A stretch of 64,000 bases of DNA from Paraburkholderia dioscoreae (GTDB lineage Bacteria > Pseudomonadota > Gammaproteobacteria > Burkholderiales > Burkholderiaceae), in NCBI RefSeq assembly GCF_902459535.1, contig NZ_LR699553.1, forward strand, positions 434,001 through 498,000, in the 5' to 3' direction. The notes under the pieces are model-generated. The model was not told the DNA's origin. It saw only the letters and a list, made by a program, of their open reading frames with translations, and made no database searches. Shown here piece after piece: positions 16,766 to 25,661 of the stretch. Numbering within the stretch: position 1 is the stretch's first letter; every line of letters starts with the position of its first letter. Both the position numbers and the translations under genes were made by a program.

Positions 16766-17952
16766 GTTTGCCTCTTTCGGGGGTGCGGGTGCTCGCCATC
16801 GAACAATATGGCGCAGGGCCGTTCGCTACCCAGCATCTCGCAGACCTCGGCGCGGAGATCATCAAGATCGAGCATCCGACCACTGGCGGCGATGTCGGCC
16901 GCGCAGTCGGCCCGTACTTTTTCGGCGACGGCGATAGCCACTTTTTCGAAGCGTTCAATCGCAACAAGTGCAGTCTCACGCTCGACCTGAAGAAGCCCGA
17001 AGCGCGCGCGGTACTGCTCGACCTCGTCGCGAAGAGCGACGCGGTGTTCAACAATCTGCGCGGCGATCTGCCGGCGAAACTCGGGCTCACGTACGAGCAA
17101 CTGTGCGAAGCGAATCCGAAGATCGTGTGCGGGCATCTGTCTGCCTACGGACGCACCGGCAGCCGCGCGGCATGGCCTGGCTACGACTATCTGATGCAAG
17201 CCGAGGCCGGCTATCTGTCGGTCACGGGCGAACCCGACAGCCCGCCGGCGCGCTTCGGCCTGTCGATCATCGATCTGATGACCGGCACGACCGCGGCGAT
17301 GGCGCTGCTCGCCGGACTCGTCGATGCGAAGACCTCGGGCAAGGGACGCGACATCGACGTGAGTCTCTTCGACGTCGCGCTGCATAACCTCGCGTATGTC
17401 GCGACGTGGTATCTGAACGGCGGTGTGGTGACGGGGCGCGAGAACCGCTCGTCGCATCCGTCGCTCACGCCGAGCCAGTTGTACAAGACGCAGGACGGCT
17501 GGATTTTCCTGATGTGCAACAAGGAAAAATTCTGGGGCGTGCTTGCCGAAGTGCTCGACAAACCGTCGTGGGTGACCGACCCGCGCTTTTGCAACTTCCA
17601 GGCGCGTCTCGCGAATCGCGAGCTGGTGCAGACCGAACTCGACGCGGTGCTCTCCGGCGCCACCACGGCGCAATGGCTCGAACGCTTCGGCGGCCGCGTA
17701 CCGGCGGCGCCGGTGTTCAACGTGAAGGAGGCGCTGGAGAATCCCTTCGTGGTCGAGCGCGAATGCGTGGTGAACGCCGAACATCCGCGTTTCGGCACGG
17801 TACGCGGCGTGGCCGCGCCGGTGCGGATCGACGAGCCCTTGCCGACGCGCGCCGCGCCGGATCTCGGGCAGGACACGCAGCGTCTGCTCGACGAGCTGGG
17901 CTACGGTGCGGAAAGGATCGCTTTGCTGAGAGAGGCGGGTGTGGTGCAATAA
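16762..17952 (+). CDS. CaiB/BaiF (class III) CoA-transferase
   Basis: A 396-residue class III CoA-transferase, which moves CoA between carboxylic acids through an aspartyl-CoA anhydride. LPLSGVRVLAIEQYGAGPFATQHLADLGAEIIKIEHP is the standard N-terminal Rossmann opening. Asp171 in GLSIIDLMTGTTAAM aligns with the nucleophilic Asp of formyl-CoA transferase. The stop-start overlap with the dehydrogenase shows translational coupling. With a MaoC hydratase and a CitE-like lyase in the same operon it is a good candidate to activate itaconate or another C5 dicarboxylate, probably with succinyl-CoA as donor. The role is inferred from gene set, not from specificity residues. Confidence 0.92.
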   Translation: MSLPLSGVRVLAIEQYGAGPFATQHLADLGAEIIKIEHPTTGGDVGRAVGPYFFGDGDSHFFEAFNRNKCSLTLDLKKPEARAVLLDLVAKSDAVFNNLRGDLPAKLGLTYEQLCEANPKIVCGHLSAYGRTGSRAAWPGYDYLMQAEAGYLSVTGEPDSPPARFGLSIIDLMTGTTAAMALLAGLVDAKTSGKGRDIDVSLFDVALHNLAYVATWYLNGGVVTGRENRSSHPSLTPSQLYKTQDGWIFLMCNKEKFWGVLAEVLDKPSWVTDPRFCNFQARLANRELVQTELDAVLSGATTAQWLERFGGRVPAAPVFNVKEALENPFVVERECVVNAEHPRFGTVRGVAAPVRIDEPLPTRAAPDLGQDTQRLLDELGYGAERIALLREAGVVQ

Positions 17953-17998
17953 GGCCGGGCGGGCAACCGTCCGCTCTTCCACTTTTTTGCACACCAAG

Positions 17999-18751
17999 AT
18001 GGCCACGACAGTCCTCGGGCAACAGCCGCGCTACATGCAACTGGCACAGACGCTCCTCAACGAGATTCAGGGTGGGCAGTTTCCCATCGGCACGTTGCTG
18101 CCGACCGAGTTCGAGCTATGCGAGCAGTTCGGCGCGAGCCGCTTCACCGTGCGTCAGGCGATCAAGCAACTGGAGCAGCGCGGTCTGGTGGACCGGCGGC
18201 CCGGCATCGGCACCCGCGTGAAGGCCACGCAGAGCGAGACCGCGTACCGTCAGGTGATGGAGCGCCTGAGCGATCTGCACCGCTATACGTCCGACACGGA
18301 GCTGGAAATCGCATCGACGCAGACCGTCGAGATCGATGACCCGGATCTGATCGGGCGGCTCGGCGCAAAGCCTGGCGAAACCTGGCTGCTGGCCGAGGGC
18401 ATTCGTCTCTCACCGGGGAGTGTCGAACCGATCTGCCATACCGAAGTGTATATCCACCCGGCGTTCCGTTCGTTGACGGGTTTGAGCGGCCGGACGCACG
18501 TGCCGATCTACACGCTGATCGAAAAGCAGTTCGGCGAGCAGATCGCCGAAGTGCAGCAGGAAATCCGCGCGGTCGCGCTGCCGGCGGCGTTGGCGCAGCG
18601 TTTGAACGCAAAGCCGCGTTCGCCCGCGCTGTGGTTGTGCCGCCGTTATCTGAACCGGCGGGGGCAGGTGGTCGAACTGACGATCAGCGTGCATCCGGCG
18701 GATCGCTACAGTTATTCCGAAACGTTTCAACGCGACTGGCACGCGAACTAG
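17999..18751 (+). CDS. GntR-family regulator with UTRA domain, inside the catabolic operon
   Basis: A 250-residue HutC-type regulator. The winged helix (about residues 10-76) has RYMQLAQTLLNEIQGGQFPI and FGASRFTVRQAIKQLEQRGLV. The UTRA domain (about 95-245) contains WLLAEGIRLSPGSVEPICHTEVYI and the closing CRRYLNRRGQVVELTISVHPADRY. It lies 46 bp after the CoA-transferase and 34 bp before the lyase, so the regulator is co-transcribed with the pathway it probably senses. I placed the start at ATG 17999; a longer frame runs into the preceding gene and has no ribosome site. It is a different GntR subfamily from the FCD regulator at 11168. Confidence 0.88.
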   Translation: MATTVLGQQPRYMQLAQTLLNEIQGGQFPIGTLLPTEFELCEQFGASRFTVRQAIKQLEQRGLVDRRPGIGTRVKATQSETAYRQVMERLSDLHRYTSDTELEIASTQTVEIDDPDLIGRLGAKPGETWLLAEGIRLSPGSVEPICHTEVYIHPAFRSLTGLSGRTHVPIYTLIEKQFGEQIAEVQQEIRAVALPAALAQRLNAKPRSPALWLCRRYLNRRGQVVELTISVHPADRYSYSETFQRDWHAN

Positions 18752-18785
18752 CAATATCGCGCCGCGTGCCGTTCAGGAGAACAAC

Positions 18786-19598
18786 ATGGACGCACGCAGT
18801 TATCTGTTCGTGCCGGGCGACCGCCCCGAGCGCTTTGCCAAGGCGCTCGACACTGGCGCCGACGCGGTGGTGATCGATCTCGAAGACGCGGTTGTGCCGG
18901 CGGCGAAGCTTGCCGCGCGCGACGCCCTGCAGCGCTGGCTGCCAAAGGTGGGTCCGGCGCGGCTGATCGTGCGCGTGAACGCGGTCGGCACACCTTGGCA
19001 TCTCGGCGATATGGAGATGGTGCGGGCTTCGGGCGTCTCCGTGATGATGCTGCCGAAGTCGGACAGCGCGCGGCAACTCGCCGAGGTCGCCGCGCGGCTG
19101 CCATCAGCGGTCCGGATCGTGGCGCTCATCGAAACCGTAGCGGGCGTGGTGGCGATGCGGGAAATTGCCGGCGTGCCGTCGGTTGCGCGGTTTGCCTTCG
19201 GCACGGTGGATTTTTGCGGCGACGCCGGCATTGAAGGGCTCGGCGTGGAACTGAATTATGTGCGTTCGCAGATGGTGATCGAATCGCGCTATGCGGGCCT
19301 CGCCGCGCCGATCGACGGTGTGACGCTGGAGCTCGACCATCTGGAGCGCCTGACGGAGCATGTGGCCGGCGCGCGGCGTTTCGGCTTCGGCGGCAAGCTG
19401 TGCATTCACCCGCGGCAGGTGGATCCGGTCAACCGCGGTTTCGCGCCCAGCGAGGACGAACGCCGGTGGGCGGCGCGGGTTCTCGCTGCTTGTAGCGAGC
19501 ATCCGGAAGGCGCGTTCGCGGTAGACGGCAAGCTGGTCGACCGGCCGGTTATCGAGCGGGCGAAGAAGATCGCGGAATTCGACACGCTCATCCACTGA
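18786..19598 (+). CDS. HpcH/HpaI-CitE family CoA-ester lyase
   Basis: A 270-residue TIM-barrel lyase of the citrate lyase beta/malyl-CoA lyase/citramalyl-CoA lyase family. The N-terminal SYLFVPGDRPERFAKAL (about residues 5-21) is the CoA-binding signature. AVVIDLEDAVVP (about 29-40) carries the metal-binding acidic residues. RIVALIETVAGVVAMREIA supplies the conserved Glu, and GFGGKLCIHPRQVDPVN (about 197-213) is the usual closing motif. These enzymes split 3-hydroxy-3-methyl-type acyl-CoA esters, for example citramalyl-CoA to acetyl-CoA and pyruvate. It is last in the operon after the GntR gene, with an AGGAGAACAAC ribosome site. It fits as the final cleavage step. Confidence 0.9.
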   Translation: MDARSYLFVPGDRPERFAKALDTGADAVVIDLEDAVVPAAKLAARDALQRWLPKVGPARLIVRVNAVGTPWHLGDMEMVRASGVSVMMLPKSDSARQLAEVAARLPSAVRIVALIETVAGVVAMREIAGVPSVARFAFGTVDFCGDAGIEGLGVELNYVRSQMVIESRYAGLAAPIDGVTLELDHLERLTEHVAGARRFGFGGKLCIHPRQVDPVNRGFAPSEDERRWAARVLAACSEHPEGAFAVDGKLVDRPVIERAKKIAEFDTLIH

Positions 19599-19643
19599 CA
19601 ATGTGGGGCGTTTGGGCCGGCGGCAAGGCGAGCCATGCGGTGC

Positions 19644-20447
19644 TCACCGGCTTAAGTGGTCCAGCGCATCTCTCATGGGCGAACTGGAGATTACTAGCGG
19701 CCCGGTAAACGGCGTATCCAGATCGACGATCACATAGATCGCCGAAGCAATCGACACCGCGCCCAGCGAAATGGTGACCAACGCCAGCGCGTTGCGCGGC
19801 GCGATCAGGCCGAAACTCAGAAAAATCACGCCCAGCCAGAATGTCAATGTCTTGAGGAACGGCTGGGAAATCGAGCTGTGCGCTTCCTCGATGAGCTTCC
19901 ACCGCGCGTCCACCACGCGCCGGTATTGCGCCAATCCGTCGTTGAGCGCGCGCTGTTGCAGCGGGTCATGCGCCCGTAGTTGCCGCAACTCCCTGCCCAC
20001 GGCGGTCAGCATGTCGCCGAGCCGCGTGTTCTCCAGTTTCTGCGAGTTGCCCTGCGATGGTCCGATGTCTTTCGGATACTCGCCAGTGGGCGGCGTTTCG
20101 GTGGGCCACGTCGAGGCAATCGCCGCCGCGGTGTACTGGCGCAACAGGCGCCGGGCCGGATCGGTATCCGTGCCGTATTCGCGCAAGGTCGTGTCGAATT
20201 CGATCAGATCGGCCGCGTAGCTGCGCAGATCATTCGATGCCGTGTCGAAGCTGGACTTCGCGGACGCCGTCATCAAGCCGAGTACCAGCGCGGCAAACGT
20301 CACCAGCATGCCGATCACCAGCTGGATCAACTGCACGGTTTCATGCGCCTTGTGCTCTTCGGGCAACAGCGGCCGCACCCACACGCCGACACCGGTCGCG
20401 GCGAGCAATAGAACGAAAACCACCAGGGTCGAGCCGACTTCAGACAT
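19644..20447 (-). CDS. DUF4239 (bestrophin-like) membrane protein
   Basis: A 267-residue inner-membrane protein of unknown function, matching the DUF4239 family in layout. There are two TM segments near the N-terminus (VGSTLVVFVLLLAATGVGVW and LVIGMLVTFAALVLGLMTAS), then a long soluble helical region starting ASNDLRSYAADLIEFDTTLREYG, and two C-terminal TM segments around residues 205-250. The phrase LGLMTASAKSSFD after TM2 is typical of the family. I selected ATG 20447 because GGAG lies eight bases upstream; a GTG 30 bases earlier is possible. It is convergent with the CitE-like gene and divergent from the chemoreceptor, with no functional link visible. Confidence 0.72.
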   Translation of the reverse strand: MSEVGSTLVVFVLLLAATGVGVWVRPLLPEEHKAHETVQLIQLVIGMLVTFAALVLGLMTASAKSSFDTASNDLRSYAADLIEFDTTLREYGTDTDPARRLLRQYTAAAIASTWPTETPPTGEYPKDIGPSQGNSQKLENTRLGDMLTAVGRELRQLRAHDPLQQRALNDGLAQYRRVVDARWKLIEEAHSSISQPFLKTLTFWLGVIFLSFGLIAPRNALALVTISLGAVSIASAIYVIVDLDTPFTGPLVISSSPMRDALDHLSR

Positions 20448-20745
20448 ATGAATGCTCCGCAGACGAACCCCCGTCACTTTCCATCAACCGCCTGCCGCTG
20501 AAAACCGGGGTAGTCCCGCCACGCCCGGCGCGGGTCGCCGTTCATGTTGGCTCGTATGTTGATGTATCACAAGCGTCGGCGTTATCGACCATCAAGTTTT
20601 CGATTATCGCGCCGTAGTCCTTACATGTGGCATTCACTTACATTCGGACAATAGTTGCGGACCTGGTCGATTCGGCTTGGGCGCAGCACGCGTGGCCGAG
20701 GCTTTTATCGAGCGTTCGGTCAGGCAGCCCAACGGAGACAAGCCG

Positions 20746-22395
20746 ATGTTGAAAAATCTGTCGATTCGCACCTGTCTGACCATGCTGATCGTGTTCTTCG
20801 GTCTCGCGCTGCTGGTCGGCGCCGCCGCTGGCCTGCTGTCGCTGCGTTCGAGCAACGCCTCGCTGCAGCAGATGTACACCGTCGACACACCCGCTGTTGC
20901 CGACCTCGAAGGCAGCGCCGGGCAGTTGTTGCGCCTGCGTCTCGCGCTGGCGACATATGCTTCGCTCGTCGACCTGAACGATCAGGACGGCGCGAACGCC
21001 GTGCTCAAGCGTTTCGATCAGTACCAGCAAGCCTCCAACGACCGCCTTGCCCACTTTGTGAGCCGCGCGGGCACGGACGCCGACGAACAGCGTCTCATCA
21101 AGGACATGCAGGACAAGCGCGATGCCTTTCTGCATGAGGGCGTCGATCCGGCTCTTGCCGCGCTCAGGTCGAACGACAGGACGGCCTTCCAGCAATTGCA
21201 GGCGCACAAGCTGCCGTCGCTCTATAGCGGGTACGAAAAGGCCATGCTCGCGCTCGAACAGTTGCAACTCGATCACGGCGCGCAACGCTATCAGGCTGCG
21301 CAGGATCTGTTCTACGTGATCTGTGTCGTGGTGGCGGTCGGCATGGTCGTATCGCTGCTCGGCTCGTTGATCGGCCGCGCGGTGCTGGTGCGCGCGATCG
21401 TCAGTCCGGTCGACGCCACCATCGCGCAGTTCCAGCGCATGTCCAATGGCGACCTGACGGGCCAGATCGTCGTGAGCAGCAATAACGAAATGGGCCGTCT
21501 CGCGGCCGCGTTGCAAAAGATGCAGGAATCGCTGATCGCGACGGTGAACTCGGTGCGTCAAGGCACGGAATCCATCGACACCGGCGTGAGCGAGATTGCC
21601 GCGGGCAATACCGATCTGTCGCAACGTACCGAGGAACAGGCCGCGTCGCTCGAAGAGACGGCGGCAAGCATCGAACAGCTCACGTCGACGGTCAAGCAGA
21701 CGGCGGATAACGCGAAGCAGGCCAGCTCGCTCGCGCAGGGCGCATCCAGTCTGGCCGCGCAAGGCGGCGATCTCACCGGGCAGGTGGTGGGCACGATGCA
21801 TGGCATCGTCGACGACTCGCGGCGGATTGCCGACATTGTCGGCGTGATCGAAGGGATCGCGTTCCAGACCAATATTCTGGCGCTGAACGCCGCAGTGGAA
21901 GCCGCGCGCGCCGGTGAGCAGGGACGCGGCTTCGCGGTGGTGGCGAGCGAAGTGCGCTCGCTCGCGCAGCGTAGCGCAGCGGCGGCGAAGGAGATCAAGG
22001 GTTTGATCGACGAATCGACGGCGCGCGTGCAGGCCGGCTCGCAACTGGTTGAACGCTCGGGCTCGACGATGACCGAGATCGTCGACGCGATTGCACGCGT
22101 GAGTTCGATCATGGGTGAAATTGCGGCGGCGGCCATCGAGCAGAGCACCGGCATCGATCAGGTCAATCTCGCGGTCGCGCAGATGGACGAGGTGACTCAG
22201 CAAAATGCCGCACTGGTGGAGCAGGCCGCGGCGGCGGCGAGTTCGCTGGAGGAGCAGGCACGGCGGTTGACTGCCGCCGTCTCGGTGTTCCAGACGGGGA
22301 GCGGCGCGGTGTCGTCTTCTGGGTCTGCCGGGCGGCGTAGCGGCTCGGCGGCCACGCCGAAGACGGCCGATACGGGTGAGTTCGCTACGGCCTGA
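20746..22395 (+). CDS. Methyl-accepting chemotaxis protein (Tar/Tsr-type)
   Basis: A 549-residue transmembrane chemoreceptor. It has TM1 at about residues 10-32 (LTMLIVFFGLALLVGAAAGL), a periplasmic four-helix bundle ligand domain (about 33-190), TM2 at about 191-212 and a HAMP linker containing SPVDATIAQFQRMSNGDLTG. The signalling hairpin tip reads IEGIAFQTNILALNAAVEAA. Possible methylation helices contain QRTEEQAASLEETAASIEQL. There is no obvious CheR-docking pentapeptide at the C-terminus (ends GEFATA). The start ATG 20746 follows GGAGACAAGCCG. It is a single-gene unit; the sensed chemical cannot be predicted. Confidence 0.95.
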   Translation: MLKNLSIRTCLTMLIVFFGLALLVGAAAGLLSLRSSNASLQQMYTVDTPAVADLEGSAGQLLRLRLALATYASLVDLNDQDGANAVLKRFDQYQQASNDRLAHFVSRAGTDADEQRLIKDMQDKRDAFLHEGVDPALAALRSNDRTAFQQLQAHKLPSLYSGYEKAMLALEQLQLDHGAQRYQAAQDLFYVICVVVAVGMVVSLLGSLIGRAVLVRAIVSPVDATIAQFQRMSNGDLTGQIVVSSNNEMGRLAAALQKMQESLIATVNSVRQGTESIDTGVSEIAAGNTDLSQRTEEQAASLEETAASIEQLTSTVKQTADNAKQASSLAQGASSLAAQGGDLTGQVVGTMHGIVDDSRRIADIVGVIEGIAFQTNILALNAAVEAARAGEQGRGFAVVASEVRSLAQRSAAAAKEIKGLIDESTARVQAGSQLVERSGSTMTEIVDAIARVSSIMGEIAAAAIEQSTGIDQVNLAVAQMDEVTQQNAALVEQAAAAASSLEEQARRLTAAVSVFQTGSGAVSSSGSAGRRSGSAATPKTADTGEFATA

Positions 22396-22467
22396 TATGG
22401 ATGGATGTTCGGCGTTGCGACGCATTTCGTGTCTGGAACATGCGCCGCAGCGCGGCCGATACATCCG

Positions 22468-23277
22468 TTACTGCATGGCCGCGTAGTACCTGGCCAGGCT
22501 GTCGATCTCGGCGGGCGTCATCTGCCGCGCGACGTTGCGCATCTGTTCGTTGATATCGTTGTGTCGTGCGCCGGAAGCAAAGGCGCGCATCTGCGCCGCC
22601 AGATAGACCGACGACTGTCCGCCCAGCCACGGCGCCGCACCCTTGCGATCCAGTTGCCCGTGGCATGCGGCGCAAGGCGCGATATTGCGCTGCGGATCGC
22701 CCTGCATGGCAAGCTTCACGGCGTTCGCATCCGGTTCCGTGCCGGTGGCCGGCACCTCCGCCGCGGGCGCTCTTGGCAGGGACGCATAGTAAGCGGCCAG
22801 ATCGTGCAGATCCTGGTCGCTGCGCGCCGCGATGATCGGTTGCATGATCGCGTTCTGGCGCACACCGTTCTGGTAATCGCGCAATTCTTTGTAGACCACG
22901 TCGGCATACTGCCCGGCGAGTGCGGGCGCCGTCACCTGCACCGTGCCCAGCACGCCGTGACACATCGAGCAATTTTGCGTGGCAATGGTCGCGCCGCGGC
23001 CGATTGAAATCGCGTCGGCGCGCACGCGCCGCAAAGGCGGCAGGACCACCACTTCGCTCGGCGCGGGGCCCGTGAGATTGGTGCCCCCATACCAGCTCGA
23101 CGGCGCGCCCGCGGCGCTGCAGATCGTCGCCCACAGGCCGCGGTCGCCGAATGCGTTGCTCGCCGAAGGCAGCCAGATGAAGCCGATCAATATCGACACG
23201 ACGGCAATCGCAATCGTGCCGCCCACGCTCAACGTGAACCACGGGTTGCGCAAGCTGAAGACGCGTTCCTGATTCAT
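22468..23277 (-). CDS. Membrane-anchored di-haem cytochrome c of the oxidase operon
   Basis: A 269-residue cytochrome c with an N-terminal TM anchor (TLSVGGTIAIAVVSILIGFIWL, about residues 15-36) and two class-I haem domains. The binding motifs are CSMCH (about residue 103) and CAACH (about 201), with Met ligands plausible in the regions after each. The tandem layout resembles cytochrome c4. The start ATG 23277 overlaps the end of oxidase subunit I by 4 bp, so translation is coupled. It most likely feeds electrons to the oxidase or forms a fixed subunit in place of a missing subunit III. Confidence 0.88.
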   Translation of the reverse strand: MNQERVFSLRNPWFTLSVGGTIAIAVVSILIGFIWLPSASNAFGDRGLWATICSAAGAPSSWYGGTNLTGPAPSEVVVLPPLRRVRADAISIGRGATIATQNCSMCHGVLGTVQVTAPALAGQYADVVYKELRDYQNGVRQNAIMQPIIAARSDQDLHDLAAYYASLPRAPAAEVPATGTEPDANAVKLAMQGDPQRNIAPCAACHGQLDRKGAAPWLGGQSSVYLAAQMRAFASGARHNDINEQMRNVARQMTPAEIDSLARYYAAMQ

Positions 23278-24899
23278 CGCTGCGCTCCGACGACGACTGC
23301 CGGCACGGAGGTCTGCGGCAATCTGAGCAACTGCACGATCGGCACACTGTAGTTGACGACCGTGAGGCCGATCATCAGCGCCACCCATAAACCGAAGCTG
23401 TTGAGCGCGGCCGGCACGCGCTCCACCGGCTGCGTCGCGCTGGCAAAGCGGAAGCTTTGCTGCTGCACCACCGGGCCGAATTGCGACCTGGCGAGGATGT
23501 AGACGAACAGCACGCCGGACACCACGAGGATCAATCCGCCCACCGCCGACATGCCGACCCAGAACGCCTGGGATTGCATGCCCGGCGTGTTGTAATCGTA
23601 ATAGGCCATGCGGCGTGGTGCGCCAAGCAGCCCGACGTAGTGCCACGGCAGTGTCACCACCAGCATGCCGATGAACCACAGCCACAGTTGCGTGCGCACC
23701 AGCTTCACTGAAGCGAGCGCGCGGCCTGTCAGTTGCGGCCACAATTCGTAGGCGATCGCGAAGTACATGATCACGATCGCGCCGCCGAAGATCAGATGGA
23801 AGTGCCCGGTCACCCACTGCGTGTTGTGCACGGTCGAGTTCAACTGATAGCTCATGTTGATCAACCCGCCCGCGCCGCCCAGACCGAGCATCACGAACGA
23901 GAACGCGAGCACGAGCATCATCGGGTTCTGCCAGGGCAGCGCGGTGAGCCAGCCGAACGCGCCTTTGCCGCCGCGCAGCCTGCCGGCGATTTCAACCGAC
24001 GCGCAGATCGTGAACACCGTGAGCAGCGTCGGCACCGACACCATGCCGGTGAACACCGCATGCAGGAACTTGAAGCCGGAGCCGACCTGCGGATCCGCGA
24101 ACAGATGGTGGATGCCGATCGGCATCGCGAAGACGAGGAACAGGATGAACGACACCCGCGCCATCGAATCGCTATAGAGCCGTCCGCCGATCGCGCGCGG
24201 CACCAGCGTGTAGTACGCGATATACGCGGGAATCAGCCAGAAGTAGACGATCGCGTGCAGCGTCCAGGAGAACAGGATGCGCGACAGGCCGGCGTCGATC
24301 GTGTTGGTGAGGCCGAACGCGACCGGCAGGATCTGGAACAGGATTTCCAGCGCAGCGCCGATGGCGGTCCATGCCCACAGATACGCGCCCGCCACGTTGG
24401 CGAACATCGCGAGCGGCACCGGCTTGCCGGGGTTGGCGCGTTTCCAGATGCGCAGATTCACATGCATCAGCGCGACCCAGATCCACGAGCCGACCACCAC
24501 CAGCACCACGCCGAGGTAATAGAAGGGACTGCCGATCATCGGCGGATAGAAGGTGTAGAGCACCGAGGCCTGGCCGAGCGCCACCGGCACCATTGCCATC
24601 ACCGCGCCGACCGCCAGCATGATGAAAGCGGCCCATGCCCATTTGAGACCCACGAGGCGCTGCGCGAGCGCGAGTTCGACGATTGCGTAGCCGAAGCCCA
24701 TCGACACCAGAGTGGGCAACACATAAGCCATCACCGTGCCGTGCGCGGTCACCGAACGATAGTAGAGCTCGGGGTCGCCGACCCACGGCAGCAGCGGGCT
24801 GCGCACCAGCATCTGCCAGGCGCCGAGCAGCAGCGCAATCAGAAACGCAATGAAGGCGAGCCAGAAATGCGCGAGAACGAGTCGCTTAGCGTGAAACAC
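23274..24899 (-). CDS. Haem-copper oxidase subunit I, B-family (ba3-like)
   Basis: A 541-residue polytopic subunit that reduces oxygen at a haem a3-CuB centre. Its closest recognisable relative is the Thermus ba3 oxidase. TLHAIVYFWLIPAYIAYYTLVP (about residues 218-239) has the CuB His and the cross-linked Tyr four residues later. GIHHLFADPQVG supplies the next CuB His pair. VHNTQWVTGHFHL carries the two haem His ligands. AHGTVMAYVLPT near residue 52 holds the low-spin haem ligand. It starts with GTG 24899 behind GGAGG, and overlaps subunit II by 14 bp. B-family oxidases have high oxygen affinity and a single proton channel. Confidence 0.93.
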   Translation of the reverse strand: MFHAKRLVLAHFWLAFIAFLIALLLGAWQMLVRSPLLPWVGDPELYYRSVTAHGTVMAYVLPTLVSMGFGYAIVELALAQRLVGLKWAWAAFIMLAVGAVMAMVPVALGQASVLYTFYPPMIGSPFYYLGVVLVVVGSWIWVALMHVNLRIWKRANPGKPVPLAMFANVAGAYLWAWTAIGAALEILFQILPVAFGLTNTIDAGLSRILFSWTLHAIVYFWLIPAYIAYYTLVPRAIGGRLYSDSMARVSFILFLVFAMPIGIHHLFADPQVGSGFKFLHAVFTGMVSVPTLLTVFTICASVEIAGRLRGGKGAFGWLTALPWQNPMMLVLAFSFVMLGLGGAGGLINMSYQLNSTVHNTQWVTGHFHLIFGGAIVIMYFAIAYELWPQLTGRALASVKLVRTQLWLWFIGMLVVTLPWHYVGLLGAPRRMAYYDYNTPGMQSQAFWVGMSAVGGLILVVSGVLFVYILARSQFGPVVQQQSFRFASATQPVERVPAALNSFGLWVALMIGLTVVNYSVPIVQLLRLPQTSVPAVVVGAQR

Positions 24900-25458
24900 A
24901 GCTCAGCCTCCGTGATTGTCGGGCTTGCTCGAAGAAGGTGGCTTTGTCGATGACTTTCACGTGTGCCCACATGGTCTGATGTCCGAAGCCGCAGAACTCG
25001 TGGCACGGCATGGTGTGATCGGCGGGCGCGTCGAAGCGCGTGTTCAGCGTGGCGACGTAGCCCGGCACGACCATCGTGTTGATGTTGGTGTCGGTGACGA
25101 GCAGGCCGTGCACGACATCCGCGCTGGTGGTGCGGATCGTGATCGGCGTGTCGGCCGGCACCAGCAGGCATTGCGGCGTGAACGAGTATTGCTGTGCGAT
25201 GAAGCGCACCACGACCGAACCGTCCGGCTCGACCGCGCTGCCCAGGTTGTCTTCGACGAATTCGCCGGACAGTTGCAGGCGCGACGGGTCGATCGTTTCG
25301 ACGCGCGAGGGCGGCATCATCGCCCAATGAAGCCCGGAGTACACGATCACGGCCAGCATCAGCACGATCAGCGCGACGGCGAAAATGGCCCAGCGGCGCT
25401 CGGCGCGTAAGGCGACTGCGTGGCCGCCGCCCGATTGATGATTGGAATCAGTCGACAT
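24886..25458 (-). CDS. Haem-copper oxidase subunit II (CuA), ba3-like
   Basis: A 190-residue subunit with one N-terminal TM helix (WAIFAVALIVLMLAVIVYSGL, about residues 23-43) and a periplasmic cupredoxin domain. The complete CuA set is present: His in VVHGLLV (about 116) and the loop CHEFCGFGHQTM (about 151-162) with two Cys, Glu, His and Met. A single TM helix rather than two is the ba3/B-family form. CuA takes electrons from cytochrome c and passes them to subunit I. The gene is 2 bp after the small 58-residue protein and overlaps subunit I by 14 bp. Confidence 0.93.
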   Translation of the reverse strand: MSTDSNHQSGGGHAVALRAERRWAIFAVALIVLMLAVIVYSGLHWAMMPPSRVETIDPSRLQLSGEFVEDNLGSAVEPDGSVVVRFIAQQYSFTPQCLLVPADTPITIRTTSADVVHGLLVTDTNINTMVVPGYVATLNTRFDAPADHTMPCHEFCGFGHQTMWAHVKVIDKATFFEQARQSRRLSCVSR

Positions 25459-25460
25459 GA

Positions 25461-25637
25461 TCAGTGAACGACGCCGCGTGGCAGAAACACGAGAAAGTAG
25501 AAGCCGAACCAGATCGCCATGACGATCAGCGTGGCGACGCCGGCCACGGCGATCGCGCCATGCGGGCCGGCCGCGACGACGCGTTCCACTTCGTCGTCCG
25601 TGGGTGGGGCCGCGCTACCGGTATCGTTTGCTTCCAT
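25461..25637 (-). CDS. 58-residue single-TM protein, probable small oxidase subunit
   Basis: This short reading frame starts at ATG 25637 and ends two bases before subunit II. The protein has an acidic soluble N-terminus (MEANDTGSAAPPTDDEVERV) followed by one hydrophobic span, AIAVAGVATLIVMAIWFGFY. Gene position and layout fit a IIa-type small subunit like that of Thermus ba3 oxidase, or a cytochrome oxidase accessory peptide; similarity is by architecture only. The start has a plausible GGAGAACC ribosome site. It is easy to miss because of size. Confidence 0.72.
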   Translation of the reverse strand: MEANDTGSAAPPTDDEVERVVAAGPHGAIAVAGVATLIVMAIWFGFYFLVFLPRGVVH

Positions 25638-25661
25638 CTAAAGGTTCTCCAGTGCGGCGGC

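Noticed and set aside
20560..20745. Possible sigma-28 flagellar promoter before the chemoreceptor
   Set aside because: No TAAA-N15-GCCGATAA-like match at acceptable quality.
22468..23817. Longer cytochrome reading frame starting at 23817
   Set aside because: The N-terminal extension overlaps oxidase subunit I in another frame; the real start with a TM anchor is ATG 23277.
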